In this document: positions 8,692 to 17,369 of the stretch, in pieces
Numbering within the stretch: the first letter of the stretch is position 1
How the letters are laid out: the number at the start of each line of letters is the position of its first letter
NCBI GenBank assembly: GCA_031276355.1
Contig: JAISNC010000072.1
Span: 1-36,635, forward strand
DNA length: 36,635 nucleotides
Origin: Odoribacteraceae bacterium
Lineage (GTDB): Bacteria > Bacteroidota > Bacteroidia > Bacteroidales > Marinifilaceae
Direction of reading: 5' to 3'
Notes under the pieces: model-generated
What the model saw: the letters and a program-made list of their open reading frames with translations, nothing else
What the model was told of the DNA's origin: nothing
The model's database searches: none
Position numbers and translations under genes: made by a program

Positions 8692-9534
8692 ATGATGGAA
8701 AATGAAGACGCGCGGACACGATCCCGGGCACCTCACGTTGCGACGGTTGCGGTTGCCGACTCCCTGTTCTGCTTGGTGCTATCGCACGAGAAGCCGACAG
8801 ATTTAGTTGTCTTTGGGCTTCCGGAAGACGATCAAACGATTTTGCATCATCCCTGGAAATTATCCAGAGGCGACTGCCTCGTAAAGAGTTTACGGGGAAG
8901 GGGGTTACACGATGTAGCGGATATCGGCGTGAACGACATGTTTTACACCAAGATGATAAAATCATTCACCGACGGGAAAATATACGCCGCGGATATTTTC
9001 TTCCCCGAAGAGGGGATGATGAAAGAGGGGATCGTTTGTGTAAATGATATTGGAAAACTACCGGAAAACGAACTCGACGGTGTAATTATGATGGATGTCC
9101 TCGAGCATGTTGAAAACGACAGGCAGTTTCTCAACGCCGTCGTGGACAAATTAAAAAACAACGGGACCATCTTCATAACGGTACCGGCTCACCCGTTTTT
9201 ATTTTCCACTTTCGACACGAGAGCGGGGCATTTCAGAAGGTATAGCCGGAAACAGTTATTGGCGTTATTGAAACAAAACGATCACATCGAGATAGAAAAA
9301 TGCCACTATTTTTACACAAGTTTGTTTCTCGCGCTATTGCTATCTAAGCTTAAAAAGGAGAAAACCGACAGGACTGAAAGGCAGTGGAAATACCCGGAAA
9401 AGAGCACCATCACCCGGATCGCGCGGTGGGTGTTAAACGTGGATTTTTGGATCAGTAAAACACTGTATAAAGCAGGGATACATCTACCCGGGTTATCATT
9501 AACGGCCATATGCCGAAAAAAGATACAAAAGTAA
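8692..9534 (+). CDS. Class I SAM-dependent methyltransferase
   Basis: The core from about residue 52 onward (HHPWKLSRGDCL) has a Rossmann-type methyltransferase layout: a degenerate motif I VADIGVND, an acidic strand end IYAADIFF, MMDVLEHVEND (motif II/III as in Methyltransf_11/12), and VPAHPFLFSTFD followed by HFRRYSRKQL, a stretch seen in methyltransferases of surface-glycan and secondary-metabolite loci. A hydrophobic helix (TSLFLALLLSK) lies after it. The substrate is unknown. The N-terminal 50 residues look unlike the rest and may be untranslated; GTG (8689) and two ATGs (8692, 8695) are adjacent, and no clear alternative start is visible. The gene is AT-richer than its neighbours and stands alone, convergent with rpoN. 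Confidence 0.82.
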   Translation: MMENEDARTRSRAPHVATVAVADSLFCLVLSHEKPTDLVVFGLPEDDQTILHHPWKLSRGDCLVKSLRGRGLHDVADIGVNDMFYTKMIKSFTDGKIYAADIFFPEEGMMKEGIVCVNDIGKLPENELDGVIMMDVLEHVENDRQFLNAVVDKLKNNGTIFITVPAHPFLFSTFDTRAGHFRRYSRKQLLALLKQNDHIEIEKCHYFYTSLFLALLLSKLKKEKTDRTERQWKYPEKSTITRIARWVLNVDFWISKTLYKAGIHLPGLSLTAICRKKIQK

Positions 9535-9580
9535 GGCGAACCGACGATCACTCGAGCGCGTGTAGATGCCCGCGTACAAC

Positions 9581-11062
9581 TCACACCTTGCGACGGAGGC
9601 GGGCAACGGGAATGTCGAGGAGTTGACGGTACTTGGCGACGGTGCGGCGGGCGATCGGGTACCCCCGCGCGTTGAGCAGCTCCACGATCTCGTCGTCGGT
9701 GAGAGGCTTGTGTTTATCCTCGCCGTCCACAAGCTCTTTCAACGCGTTCTTGATCTCGCCCGTGCTAACCTCCTCCCCGGTGTTGGTGGTCATGCTGCCC
9801 GAGAAAAACCGCTTCAAAGAGTAGATGCCGAACCAGGTTTGGACGTACTTGGAGTTGGAGACGCGCGAGATCGTGGAGACATCCAGCCCGGTAAGGTCGG
9901 CGATGTCGCGCAGGATCATCGGCCGGAGACGGCTCTCGTCACCGGTCAGGAAGAAAGGTTTCTGGAATTGCACGATGGCCGTCATGGTAGCCATGAGGGT
10001 GTTGTTCCGTTGCTCCACGGCCTCGATAAAGGAGCGCGCGGAGGCCAGCTTGTACTTGACAAAAGTGGTAGCTTCCTTTCGTTGTTTTTCCGAGTGGCCG
10101 CGCTGGTATTTTTCCAACAGGTGCAGGTAGAATTTATTGATCCGCAGGACGGGAACATCCCCCGCGTTCAACGTCAGCTGCAGTTCGCCGTCGACGATGT
10201 CGAGATTGAAGTCGGGGATGATTTTCTCCGACCCGGGTTGCAGCGCGTCGGTGTTGCCTCCTCCCGGCTTCGGGTTGAGTTTTAATACCTCGTCGATGGC
10301 CTCTTTTAGCTCTTCATCGCTCAACCTGAGCCGCTTAGTTAACTTCTCGTAATGTCTCTTGGTAAACTCCTCGAAGCACTCCTCCAACAGGGAACGCGCG
10401 TGACACAAGGAGGGGGTGGCCCCCGCGGCGATTTTTCTTTTTAGTTGCAGCAGGAGACACTCCCTCAGGTCGCGTGCCCCCACGCCCGCGGGATCGAATT
10501 GCTGGATGACGCGCAACAGGGAGAGCAATTTCTCCACGGTGATCGTCACGCCGGCCCCGAAGGCGAGGTCGTCAGCGATGTGCTCGAGGTCCCGTCGCAG
10601 GTAGCCGTTGTCGTCGATGTTACCGATGATGTACTCGGCCACCTTGCGCTCCGTCTCGTCGAGATGCTGGAGCCCCAGTTGTGCCAGGAGGCTCTCCCGG
10701 AAGGAAGTCCCGCCCGGCAACACGAAGTCGCGGGAATCATCGTCTTTCGAGGTGTTTGAAACCGAGAGCCGGTAGCCGGGGATTTCATCGTCGTCGCTGA
10801 TGTAATCTTCCAAGGAGAACTCGTCGTCGGGGGCATCGCGTGTCTCCTCGTCGTTATCGTCGAAACCGGGTTCCTCTTGCTCCTGATCGTACTCCCCCGT
10901 TTCGTGCCGCTCCTCGTCCTCTTCCAGCATAGGATTAGACTCCATCTCCTCTTTTATGCGTTGTTCGAGCTGGTAGGTGGGGATCTCCAGCAGCTTGATC
11001 AACTGGATCTGTAGAGGGTTGATTTTTAATCCTAATTTCTGTTGTAGGCCTTGCTTGAGCAC
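9581..11062 (-). CDS. rpoN: RNA polymerase sigma-54 factor
   Basis: The 493-residue protein shows all three sigma-54 regions: a Gln/Leu-rich N-terminal activator-contact region (1-50, starting MLKQGLQQKLGLKINPLQ), a strongly acidic linker (about 50-115), the core-binding region with paired FDPAGVGARDLRECLLLQL, the helix-turn-helix region DVSTISRVSNSKYV, and the C-terminal RpoN box ARRTVAKYR (471-479), which reads the -24 element. It directs core polymerase to -24/-12 promoters that need an AAA+ activator; no such activator is in this window. It starts 10 nt after asnS on the same strand, so the two are probably co-transcribed. Confidence 0.97.
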   Translation of the reverse strand: MLKQGLQQKLGLKINPLQIQLIKLLEIPTYQLEQRIKEEMESNPMLEEDEERHETGEYDQEQEEPGFDDNDEETRDAPDDEFSLEDYISDDDEIPGYRLSVSNTSKDDDSRDFVLPGGTSFRESLLAQLGLQHLDETERKVAEYIIGNIDDNGYLRRDLEHIADDLAFGAGVTITVEKLLSLLRVIQQFDPAGVGARDLRECLLLQLKRKIAAGATPSLCHARSLLEECFEEFTKRHYEKLTKRLRLSDEELKEAIDEVLKLNPKPGGGNTDALQPGSEKIIPDFNLDIVDGELQLTLNAGDVPVLRINKFYLHLLEKYQRGHSEKQRKEATTFVKYKLASARSFIEAVEQRNNTLMATMTAIVQFQKPFFLTGDESRLRPMILRDIADLTGLDVSTISRVSNSKYVQTWFGIYSLKRFFSGSMTTNTGEEVSTGEIKNALKELVDGEDKHKPLTDDEIVELLNARGYPIARRTVAKYRQLLDIPVARLRRKV

Positions 11063-11072
11063 GTTGGTCGAT

Positions 11073-12512
11073 TTAAAATTCGGCGTTCTTGGGAGTACGG
11101 GGGAAGGGAATCACGTCGCGGATGTTCCCCATGCCGGTCACGAAGAGCAGCAGGCGCTCGAAGCCCAGCCCGAAGCCGCTGTGCACGGCCGTGCCGAAGC
11201 GCCGGGTGTCGAGATACCACGACATGCTCTCCGCGGGCAATCCCAGGGCATTCATTCGGCCGAGCAACTTTTCGAGGTTCTCTTCCCGTTGCGACCCGCC
11301 GATGATCTCCCCGATTTGCGGGAAAAGGACATCCATGGCGGCGACACTCTTCCCGTCGGGATTCTGTTTCATGTAAAAGGCTTTGATGGCCGCCGGGTAA
11401 TCGGTCAGGATCACCGGCCTCTTGAAGTGTTTCTCCACGAGGTATCGTTCGTGTTCGCTCTGGAGATCCACCCCCCAGCGATCAATGGGGTACTGGAACT
11501 TGCCGTTCTTGTTCGGTTTGCTACTCTTGAGCACGTCGATGGCTTCCGTGTAGGTAAGGTGCTCGAAGGGGTTCTCCAGCACGAAGCGCAGTTTCTCGAT
11601 CAACTCCATGGAGCGTTCCTCGGCCTTTTTCTCCTTCTCCTCCTCCTGGAGGCGCTGGCTCAGGTAGAGGAGGTCGTCCATGCAGTGATCAAGCGCGTAA
11701 CGAATCAGGTATTTCAGGAAATCTTCCGCCAGCTCCATGTTGTCGTGGAGGTCGTTAAAAGCCACCTCCGGTTCGATCATCCAAAATTCCGCCAGGTGAC
11801 GGGTCGTGTTGGAATTTTCAGCGCGGAAGGTAGGGCCAAAGGTGTATATCTTTCCCAAGGCCATCGCCGCCAGCTCGCCCTCCAGCTGTCCACTGACGGT
11901 GAGGTTAGTGGCCCTCCCGAAGAAGTCTTGCTTGTAGTCCACCTCACCCTCGGCCGTGAGAGGCGGGTGCAGCGCGTCCAGCGTTGTTACGCGGAACATC
12001 TCCCCGGCACCCTCGGCGTCCGAGGCGGTGACAAGCGGCGTATGTATGTAGTAAAAACCGTGAGCGTTGAAGTAATCGTGGATGGCGAATGCCATCGCGT
12101 GGCGAACGCGAAAGATGGCACCGAAGAGATTGGTCCGGAAGCGCAGGTGGGCGTTATCCCGAAGGAACTCTAAACTGTGTTTTTTCGGCTGTATCGGGAA
12201 CTTCTCGGGGTCGGCCTCGCCCAGCACGACGATCTCGCGGGCTTGAATTTCGAAGGCTTGACCGCTCCCGGCGCTCTCCACCAGCACTCCCTTGACGGCG
12301 AGGGCCGCTCCCGTGGTTACCCGCTTCAGCACCTCTTCGGGGAATCGTTCCGTCTCTGCCACAACCTGTATGTTATGGATCGTCGACCCGTCGTTTAGCG
12401 CTATAAAGTTCACTTGTTTATTCCCTCGCTTGGTCCTCACCCAGCCCCTCGCCTCTACCGTTTCGTGATGCCCCGCTGTTTGCAACAACTCTTTCACTGA
12501 AAGTCGCTTCAT
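11073..12512 (-). CDS. asnS: Asparaginyl-tRNA synthetase
   Basis: Charges tRNA-Asn with asparagine in the cytoplasm. The chain has an N-terminal OB-fold anticodon-binding domain (about 1-120, with [22 protein letters not shown]) followed by a class II catalytic domain with motif 2 ([22 protein letters not shown] region) and motif 3 ([15 protein letters not shown]). I place the start at 12512 ([10 protein letters not shown]), giving 479 residues, near the usual length; the open frame continues 58 codons upstream but that part is unlike the family and would cover the promoter region. A charged insert ([12 protein letters not shown]) in the catalytic domain is typical of the Bacteroidota form. 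rpoN follows after 10 nt. Confidence 0.96.
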   Translation of the reverse strand: MKRLSVKELLQTAGHHETVEARGWVRTKRGNKQVNFIALNDGSTIHNIQVVAETERFPEEVLKRVTTGAALAVKGVLVESAGSGQAFEIQAREIVVLGEADPEKFPIQPKKHSLEFLRDNAHLRFRTNLFGAIFRVRHAMAFAIHDYFNAHGFYYIHTPLVTASDAEGAGEMFRVTTLDALHPPLTAEGEVDYKQDFFGRATNLTVSGQLEGELAAMALGKIYTFGPTFRAENSNTTRHLAEFWMIEPEVAFNDLHDNMELAEDFLKYLIRYALDHCMDDLLYLSQRLQEEEKEKKAEERSMELIEKLRFVLENPFEHLTYTEAIDVLKSSKPNKNGKFQYPIDRWGVDLQSEHERYLVEKHFKRPVILTDYPAAIKAFYMKQNPDGKSVAAMDVLFPQIGEIIGGSQREENLEKLLGRMNALGLPAESMSWYLDTRRFGTAVHSGFGLGFERLLLFVTGMGNIRDVIPFPRTPKNAEF

Positions 12513-12828
12513 ACAATATGCTTTAAATATTATCGTTCGCGAAAATAATCTTTTTTCCGGAAGAATGAAAATACAACTGCGAAAGGATGCATTTCGAGCC
12601 GGTGTCTCTCGTTCTGCAGGCAATGCCGTCAAATTAAGCAAAATAAATAACAAAGATCGAGTTAAAAGGACCCGAGGGGTTCTCATGTTTGTAAAAGGTC
12701 GTTATCTCTCCCCCTGTATCCCCGGGGGGGGCGAGAAGAAATTCCCGCTCGAATTTTCCGAATATCCGGTTTTCTCGTTAATTTCGCGTTCCGAATATTG
12801 ATTTAACCAAGGATTTAGATTACAGTTT
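12513..12828. other. Divergent intergenic region asnS/yebC
   Basis: This 316-bp gap separates two divergent genes and should hold both promoters. On the plus strand TAATTTCG (12779-12786) is one base off the Bacteroidota -7 consensus, with a T-rich TTTTC about 19 nt upstream, which could serve yebC. On the minus strand TATTTTCG (near 12543-12550) is a weaker candidate for asnS. A G/C-run (12715-12735) can form a hairpin. I see no gene; an open frame across it has no family features. Confidence 0.4.
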
Positions 12829-13545
12829 ATGGGAAGAGCATTTGAATACCGGAAGGCACGCAAGTTGAAAAGATGGGGCAACATGGCCCGCGTCTTCACC
12901 CGTATCGGGAAGGAGATTGATATCGCCGTCAAGGCAGGAGGCCCCGACCCGGACAATAATACCCGTTTGCGGATCTTGATGCAGAACGCCAAGGCGGCGA
13001 ACATGCCGAAGGAGAACGTGGAACGGGCCATCAAACGGGCCGTCTCCAAGGATACTTCAGATTACAAGGAGGTCGTCTACGAGGGGTACGCCCCGCACGG
13101 CATCGCCATCGTGGTGGAGACGGCTACCGATAACAACACCCGCACGGTGGCCAACGTGCGCCACGCGTTCTCGAAGTACGGCGGCTCGTTGGGCACCTCC
13201 GGCTCGCTGGATTTCATGTTCGAGCGCAAGTGTATCTTCAAGATCAACAAGCCCGCGTCGTTCGACATCGAGGAGTTCGAGCTGGAGATGATCGACCACG
13301 GGGTCGACGAGATCTTCGAGGACGAGGAGGGGGTTATTAATATTTACGGCTCCTTCGAGGCGTACGGCAATGTCCAGAAATTTCTCGAGGAGAACAAGCT
13401 CGACATCGTGAGCGGCGAGTTCGAGCGCATCCCGACCGACACCAAGGAGTTGACCGAAGAGCAACGCGCCGATGTCAACAAGATCCTCGACAAGCTGGAA
13501 GAGGACGATGATGTCACGAACGTTTATCACAACATAAAAGAGTAG
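12829..13545 (+). CDS. YebC/PmpR (TACO1) family protein
   Basis: A full-length 238-residue member: the N-terminal domain opens MGRAFEYRKARKLKRWGNMARVF, the form typical of Bacteroidota, and GGPDPDNNTRLR and NMPKENVERAIKR follow. The middle domain contains YEGYAPHGIAIVVE and NVRHAFSKYGGSLG; the acidic third domain closes the chain. Proteins of this family have been described as transcriptional regulators and, more recently, as ribosome-associated factors that help translate polyproline stretches; the sequence does not decide between these. The gene is monocistronic as far as can be seen, followed by a tRNA. Confidence 0.95.
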   Translation: MGRAFEYRKARKLKRWGNMARVFTRIGKEIDIAVKAGGPDPDNNTRLRILMQNAKAANMPKENVERAIKRAVSKDTSDYKEVVYEGYAPHGIAIVVETATDNNTRTVANVRHAFSKYGGSLGTSGSLDFMFERKCIFKINKPASFDIEEFELEMIDHGVDEIFEDEEGVINIYGSFEAYGNVQKFLEENKLDIVSGEFERIPTDTKELTEEQRADVNKILDKLEEDDDVTNVYHNIKE

Positions 13546-13551
13546 CTTTAC

Positions 13552-13582
13552 TTGCAGGATTGAAAATATAATCGCATCTTTG
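13552..13582 (+). promoter_or_regulatory. Likely promoter of the tRNA-Lys gene
   Basis: TTG (13552-13554) and CATCTTTG (13575-13582, one mismatch to TAnnTTTG) are separated by 20 nt, the Bacteroidota -33/-7 spacing. The tRNA begins 25 bp further on. The promoter starts only 6 bp after the yebC stop codon. Confidence 0.45.
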
Positions 13583-13606
13583 CGCCTGCAAAAAACGAAA
13601 AATGTT

Positions 13607-13682
13607 GACTTCGTAGCTCAGCTGGTAGAGCAATTGACTCTTAATCAATGGGCCGAGGGTTCGAGCCCCTCCGAGGTCACCA
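13607..13682 (+). tRNA. tRNA-Lys (anticodon CTT)
   Basis: A complete cloverleaf can be drawn: acceptor GACTTCG/CGAGGTC with one G-U pair, D stem GCTC/GAGC, anticodon stem ATTGA/TCAAT with loop CTCTTAA giving anticodon CTT (reads AAG, lysine), and T stem GAGGG/CCCTC with loop TTCGAGC. The discriminator is A13679 and the CCA tail is encoded (13680-13682). A perfect intrinsic terminator follows 30 bp downstream. Confidence 0.98.
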
Positions 13683-13712
13683 AGGTTACGAGGTAGTCGT
13701 TGATCTATCCTC

Positions 13713-13748
13713 AATGGTCCCGGGGGCATCCCCGGGACCATTTTATTT
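13713..13748 (+). terminator. Intrinsic terminator of the tRNA-Lys transcript
   Basis: A perfect 13-bp stem (13713-13725 with 13730-13742) around a GCAT loop is followed by a T-rich run up to 13747. It also marks the border before the convergent thioredoxin gene. Confidence 0.93.
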
Positions 13749-13812
13749 TGTACGAGAGGGCGTTAGCCCATTTGAAAGGCACCCGTGGCCCGATCACGCG
13801 ATGACGGGGAGA

Positions 13813-14988
13813 TTATTCCTTTCGGGCGCGCTTGTGGCCCTTCTCTCTCGCTTCCCGCGCGCCTTCCGCGTCACCAGCACCATCCAGGATCATGGCTTTT
13901 ATCTCGTGAAAAGAGGCTTTGATGTAGGCATCGGCGGTAGTGGCAACGAGGTCATCGATCAATGCAACGCCCCGCGCGAGCGTCGGCTTGTCGGTGCACT
14001 TGGTCAGTTTCACGAGGTATACCATGTAGAATACATTCCGGAGTTGTCCCTGCACCATGTTGTATTTCAGGGCATCGTGCACCGCCGTCATCATCTCGCC
14101 GTACTCCTTCCGGGCGGCGTGCCCGGCCGCACGCAATCGCACGGCACACTCCGGGGCCACGACATCCTCGACCTCCAGCACGAATCGCGTGAGTGCGGCA
14201 TGACGTTCGGCATTGAAGCGCACCGAGTCCGCGTCCTTTTTATCGAGGAACGCGCGAGCGGCAGCCTGCAACGCGGTGCTCAACTTGCGGTTGACGCGCT
14301 CGGCCCCCAGTGCCTTGGCAAAGGCCCGGCGCTCGGCATACATGCGCTGCAACTGCGGGGAGAGCGGGTCCCAGAGATTGTTCTCGAGCAGCGCCCAGTT
14401 TTGCTCCTCGAGCCACGCCTCGGGCGGCAGGTTATCGAGGAACTCGCTGACGACACGTTCTCGCTCGGCCTGCATCCCGGCGGCGGCAAGCGTTTTCAGG
14501 AAGGGGACGAGGTCGGCCATCGTTTTCGCGCTCGCGGCATAGCGCTGGCGGATGGTGAGGAGGTTCTCCCGCGCCTCGACCGCTATAGCGGCCTGCGCCA
14601 GGAGATGTTCCGCCGTGCCGGCCCCGACCACCCGGTGCACGACCCCCTCGTCCGAGGGGTCAATAAAGAGGAGTGTCGGGTAGGCGGTGATGCCGTATTG
14701 CTTCTGCAAGCGGGTACCCTCGCCCTTCTCCATGTCGTACTTGACATTGACGAACAACTCGTTGAATCTATCCCCGACATCGGCACGCGAGAAGACATTC
14801 TTGTCAAGCAACTTGCACGGGCCGCACCACTCGGTGTAGCAATCCATGAAGATTTTTTTACCTTCCGCTCGCGCTTTTTGGAGCATGGCGGCCCATTCCG
14901 GGTTGTGTTCGAACCGGATACCGGCCTCCTGGGCCGGGAGGATGACGGGCAAGAGCCACGCGACCAGGAGTAATGTGAGTGTTTTCAT
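13813..14988 (-). CDS. Periplasmic thioredoxin-fold protein with C-terminal helical extension
   Basis: The 391-residue protein starts with a signal peptide (MKTLTLLLVAWLLPVILPAQ) and then a thioredoxin domain (about 25-150) with active-site Cys55-Gly-Pro-Cys58 in TEWCGPC and the cis-proline in AYPT (Pro104). The rest (150-391) is charged and helical without a recognised domain, possibly TPR-like. It should work as a thiol-disulfide protein in the periplasm. It is the last gene of the sigma/FecR/SusCD run, 17 nt behind the PKD-like lipoprotein, so it may keep cysteines of the import machinery or its cargo in the right state; that is an inference from position. Confidence 0.9.
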   Translation of the reverse strand: MKTLTLLLVAWLLPVILPAQEAGIRFEHNPEWAAMLQKARAEGKKIFMDCYTEWCGPCKLLDKNVFSRADVGDRFNELFVNVKYDMEKGEGTRLQKQYGITAYPTLLFIDPSDEGVVHRVVGAGTAEHLLAQAAIAVEARENLLTIRQRYAASAKTMADLVPFLKTLAAAGMQAERERVVSEFLDNLPPEAWLEEQNWALLENNLWDPLSPQLQRMYAERRAFAKALGAERVNRKLSTALQAAARAFLDKKDADSVRFNAERHAALTRFVLEVEDVVAPECAVRLRAAGHAARKEYGEMMTAVHDALKYNMVQGQLRNVFYMVYLVKLTKCTDKPTLARGVALIDDLVATTADAYIKASFHEIKAMILDGAGDAEGAREAREKGHKRARKE

Positions 14989-15005
14989 GTATAAAGAGAT
15001 TTAAA

Positions 15006-16583
15006 TTATAGAGTCCATTTCCAGCCCATCTCCTTCACCTTACCGAAACCGGTGTAAGTTGCCCGCGAAGCATCGTCCAGCGTCCCGTTCGAGGGATTCG
15101 CGTTGAGCTGGTAGACGGTGCCCACGCGGGTGGTTTCGTTCCAGGTGGCGATGTATATGACCCCGTAGTTATTGATCAAGAGACCGGTGAGAACGAAGGT
15201 GGGGTTGTAGAATTTCTGGAGCCGCACGCAGGTGATGGTTTCGCCGGGCGGGGCGCTCCACGCGTGTTGTATCCTGTCGGCCCCGGTAACGTTGTACTTG
15301 AAGAGGTAGAGATCCGCCCCGGAGGCGTAGTAGAGTATCTCGCCCAATCCCCCGGCTGCTATCGAGGAGACCCCCGCGATGGCGGGGCAGTCGCTCATGT
15401 CGTATTTGGCGATGGCGATCTTGTCGGAGAGCCTATTTGTCGTGGCGAAGTTGGACACCAGCAGCGCGTGCGTTGTTCCTTGGCGCATCAGGGAGTACTC
15501 GTAGTTCGAGCGTCCGAAGTCGGAGAAAAGCATCTCCATCCCGACGTGGTTGACATCGAAGGCTGTTTTGTCCTTCGAGGAGAGCGTGTCGACGGCGACT
15601 CCGTTGGCTTCCACGCAAAGGAAGCGCTGGCGGGTCTGGTCGTAGGCAACGGCCTCGAAGGAGTTGGAGAAGTAGCTCGAGAGCCAGGGGGCGAGTAGCC
15701 CGTGATCTCCCGTGCAGGCCGGCCCGAAGGCGTTGATGCGGAAGGTGCCGGAGGACATGTAGTTCACGTAATGGATCCGGTTGTTGACGATCGTGACCTC
15801 GCGACGCGTGTTGTTGGCACCGAGGTAGGAGATGGAGCGCGTGTCGGGCGGCGTCCAGAACAGCTCGTCCATCGTAAGGTACAGCCCAAAGGAGTTTTTC
15901 TCGACGGCCACCAGGTCGCGTTCCGATGCCAGCAGCACCTCGGCAGATCCCAGCGCCACGGTAGAATGGAGGATGGCGACGGGCTTCCCGCTTAACCTTT
16001 GCCCACCGTTCGAGGTGGAGTAGATGTCCAACAGCAGGCGTTCGCGGGTGACTCCTTTCTTGATCCGGTCGTTCACGATCAATCCCGCGTCCGTGTTCCC
16101 CTCTTTCTCGTAGAGCACCATCCAGCCGTCGGAGATGGTCTCGTCAATTTGCAGGTTGATTTTCATAAAGGTGCTGATTCCCGTCTCTTTCCGCGTGACG
16201 GTGAAGCGGACGATCCAGACACCCGCGGGTTGCGTGATGATCGTGTCCAGCATGAGGCCTCGCCCGATCGTGTCGACGGGATACGCCGTTCCTCCCGTCG
16301 TGGCTTTGTAGATAGTCCAGAGGCAGTCAAGCTGTTGATCCATTTGTTCGTCCGCTTCTACCCGTTTCCCGTTGAGGTAGACGAGCGGGGCTATCTGTAA
16401 CGGGTCGTAGCGGTAGAGGGCGTACGCGGGGAGTACCCCCGTGCCGGCGGTGTCGATAGTCACCTCGTCGAGGGTGAGGTACGCGTAGTTGCCCTTGTCC
16501 TCGTGGCAAGAGAAGAGCAAGAGGAGATAGCAGAGTACACACGCGGGGAGGAGGGTGTAGGCGCTGGTAGGATGTGTTTTCAT
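15006..16583 (-). CDS. PKD-like family surface lipoprotein
   Basis: A 525-residue lipoprotein: hydrophobic leader ending in the lipobox LFSC, acylated Cys26, then CHEDKGNYAY, a start that is common in the PKD-like lipoproteins found beside SusC/SusD in Bacteroidota. An N-terminal Ig/PKD-like segment is followed by what looks like beta-propeller-type repeats. It probably sits on the outer face of the outer membrane and helps bind the cargo, in the place that SusE/SusF hold in the starch system. It lies between the DUF4843 lipoprotein (18 nt) and the thioredoxin gene (17 nt). No enzyme motif is visible. Confidence 0.85.
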   Translation of the reverse strand: MKTHPTSAYTLLPACVLCYLLLLFSCHEDKGNYAYLTLDEVTIDTAGTGVLPAYALYRYDPLQIAPLVYLNGKRVEADEQMDQQLDCLWTIYKATTGGTAYPVDTIGRGLMLDTIITQPAGVWIVRFTVTRKETGISTFMKINLQIDETISDGWMVLYEKEGNTDAGLIVNDRIKKGVTRERLLLDIYSTSNGGQRLSGKPVAILHSTVALGSAEVLLASERDLVAVEKNSFGLYLTMDELFWTPPDTRSISYLGANNTRREVTIVNNRIHYVNYMSSGTFRINAFGPACTGDHGLLAPWLSSYFSNSFEAVAYDQTRQRFLCVEANGVAVDTLSSKDKTAFDVNHVGMEMLFSDFGRSNYEYSLMRQGTTHALLVSNFATTNRLSDKIAIAKYDMSDCPAIAGVSSIAAGGLGEILYYASGADLYLFKYNVTGADRIQHAWSAPPGETITCVRLQKFYNPTFVLTGLLINNYGVIYIATWNETTRVGTVYQLNANPSNGTLDDASRATYTGFGKVKEMGWKWTL

Positions 16584-16601
16584 GATTCGTGTATTTTACT
16601 G

Positions 16602-17357
16602 TTAAGGGAAGACGACCTTCTCGTTGTTTTCGTCGAGCAGGTCGCCGTGCAAGGCATTGTATTCCAGCAAGGCGATCTTGCACCGGTTTTTCAGGTCGGT
16701 CGCCTCGAGGGTTGTAATCTCGTCATCGGCCAGCCCCGGGTTCTGGACGAGGGTGTAGTAGACCTTGAAGTTGGACATTCCCGTGGTTTGGATAATGAAC
16801 GCGTACTTCACGTCGCTGTACGTGCCGAAGTAGTTGGAGAGGCGCATGTACGGGTAGGTGGCGGTGTCCCAGTTGTCGGGTTTGCCGACCTTGTTTTTCA
16901 GGACGATGTAGAGGCGATTGGTCTCGGCGGCCCCCTCTTGGAAGTACGCGTTCTCTTTCACTTTAAAGATGACGTGCCCGCTTTGTTCCGTGAACTCGGC
17001 ATAGCCTTCCGGTTTCGTGAAGTAGATGGGGAAGGCGGCCTGGTACGCTCCTTTTTCCAGCACGTACTCTTTTACCGTGTAGTGGATCTTGTCGGCATCC
17101 CCCTCCACGACCTCGATGGTAAAGGGACGGTCGAAGTCAGCAGGTATCCCGCTCAAGCGAACGTGAAAGAGTATCGAGTCAACTTCCTTCTGGTAGGCGA
17201 AGTTGTAGACGATGCTATCTTGCACCACGCTCTCCCTGCCCAGCCATATATTCAAGGCCGAACGGGAGGGATCGTAGTAGAACTTCCCGTTTTCCCGGCA
17301 GCCGCCCGCGGTGGCCAGTAACAGGCCCGTGCATATAAATATCCATCTGTTTTTCAT
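16602..17357 (-). CDS. DUF4843 domain lipoprotein
   Basis: The 251-residue protein has a lipoprotein leader with lipobox AGGC (Cys20), then a DUF4843-type domain opening with GKFYYDPSRSALNIWLGR and a Calx-beta-like pattern of strands (VRLSGIPADFDRPFTIEV). DUF4843 proteins are regularly encoded next to SusD/RagB genes and are thought to be accessory surface lipoproteins; no biochemical role is established. It lies 12 nt behind susD and 18 nt before the PKD-like lipoprotein gene. Confidence 0.85.
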   Translation of the reverse strand: MKNRWIFICTGLLLATAGGCRENGKFYYDPSRSALNIWLGRESVVQDSIVYNFAYQKEVDSILFHVRLSGIPADFDRPFTIEVVEGDADKIHYTVKEYVLEKGAYQAAFPIYFTKPEGYAEFTEQSGHVIFKVKENAYFQEGAAETNRLYIVLKNKVGKPDNWDTATYPYMRLSNYFGTYSDVKYAFIIQTTGMSNFKVYYTLVQNPGLADDEITTLEATDLKNRCKIALLEYNALHGDLLDENNEKVVFP

Positions 17358-17369
17358 GATTCGTGTTGT

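Noticed and set aside
12513-12686. 58-residue N-terminal extension of AsnRS
   Set aside because: The extension is unlike the family, whose conserved domain begins right after the ATG at 12512, and it would use up the promoter region.
12565-12801. 78-codon ORF between asnS and yebC
   Set aside because: It covers the region where both divergent promoters must lie and has no recognisable features.
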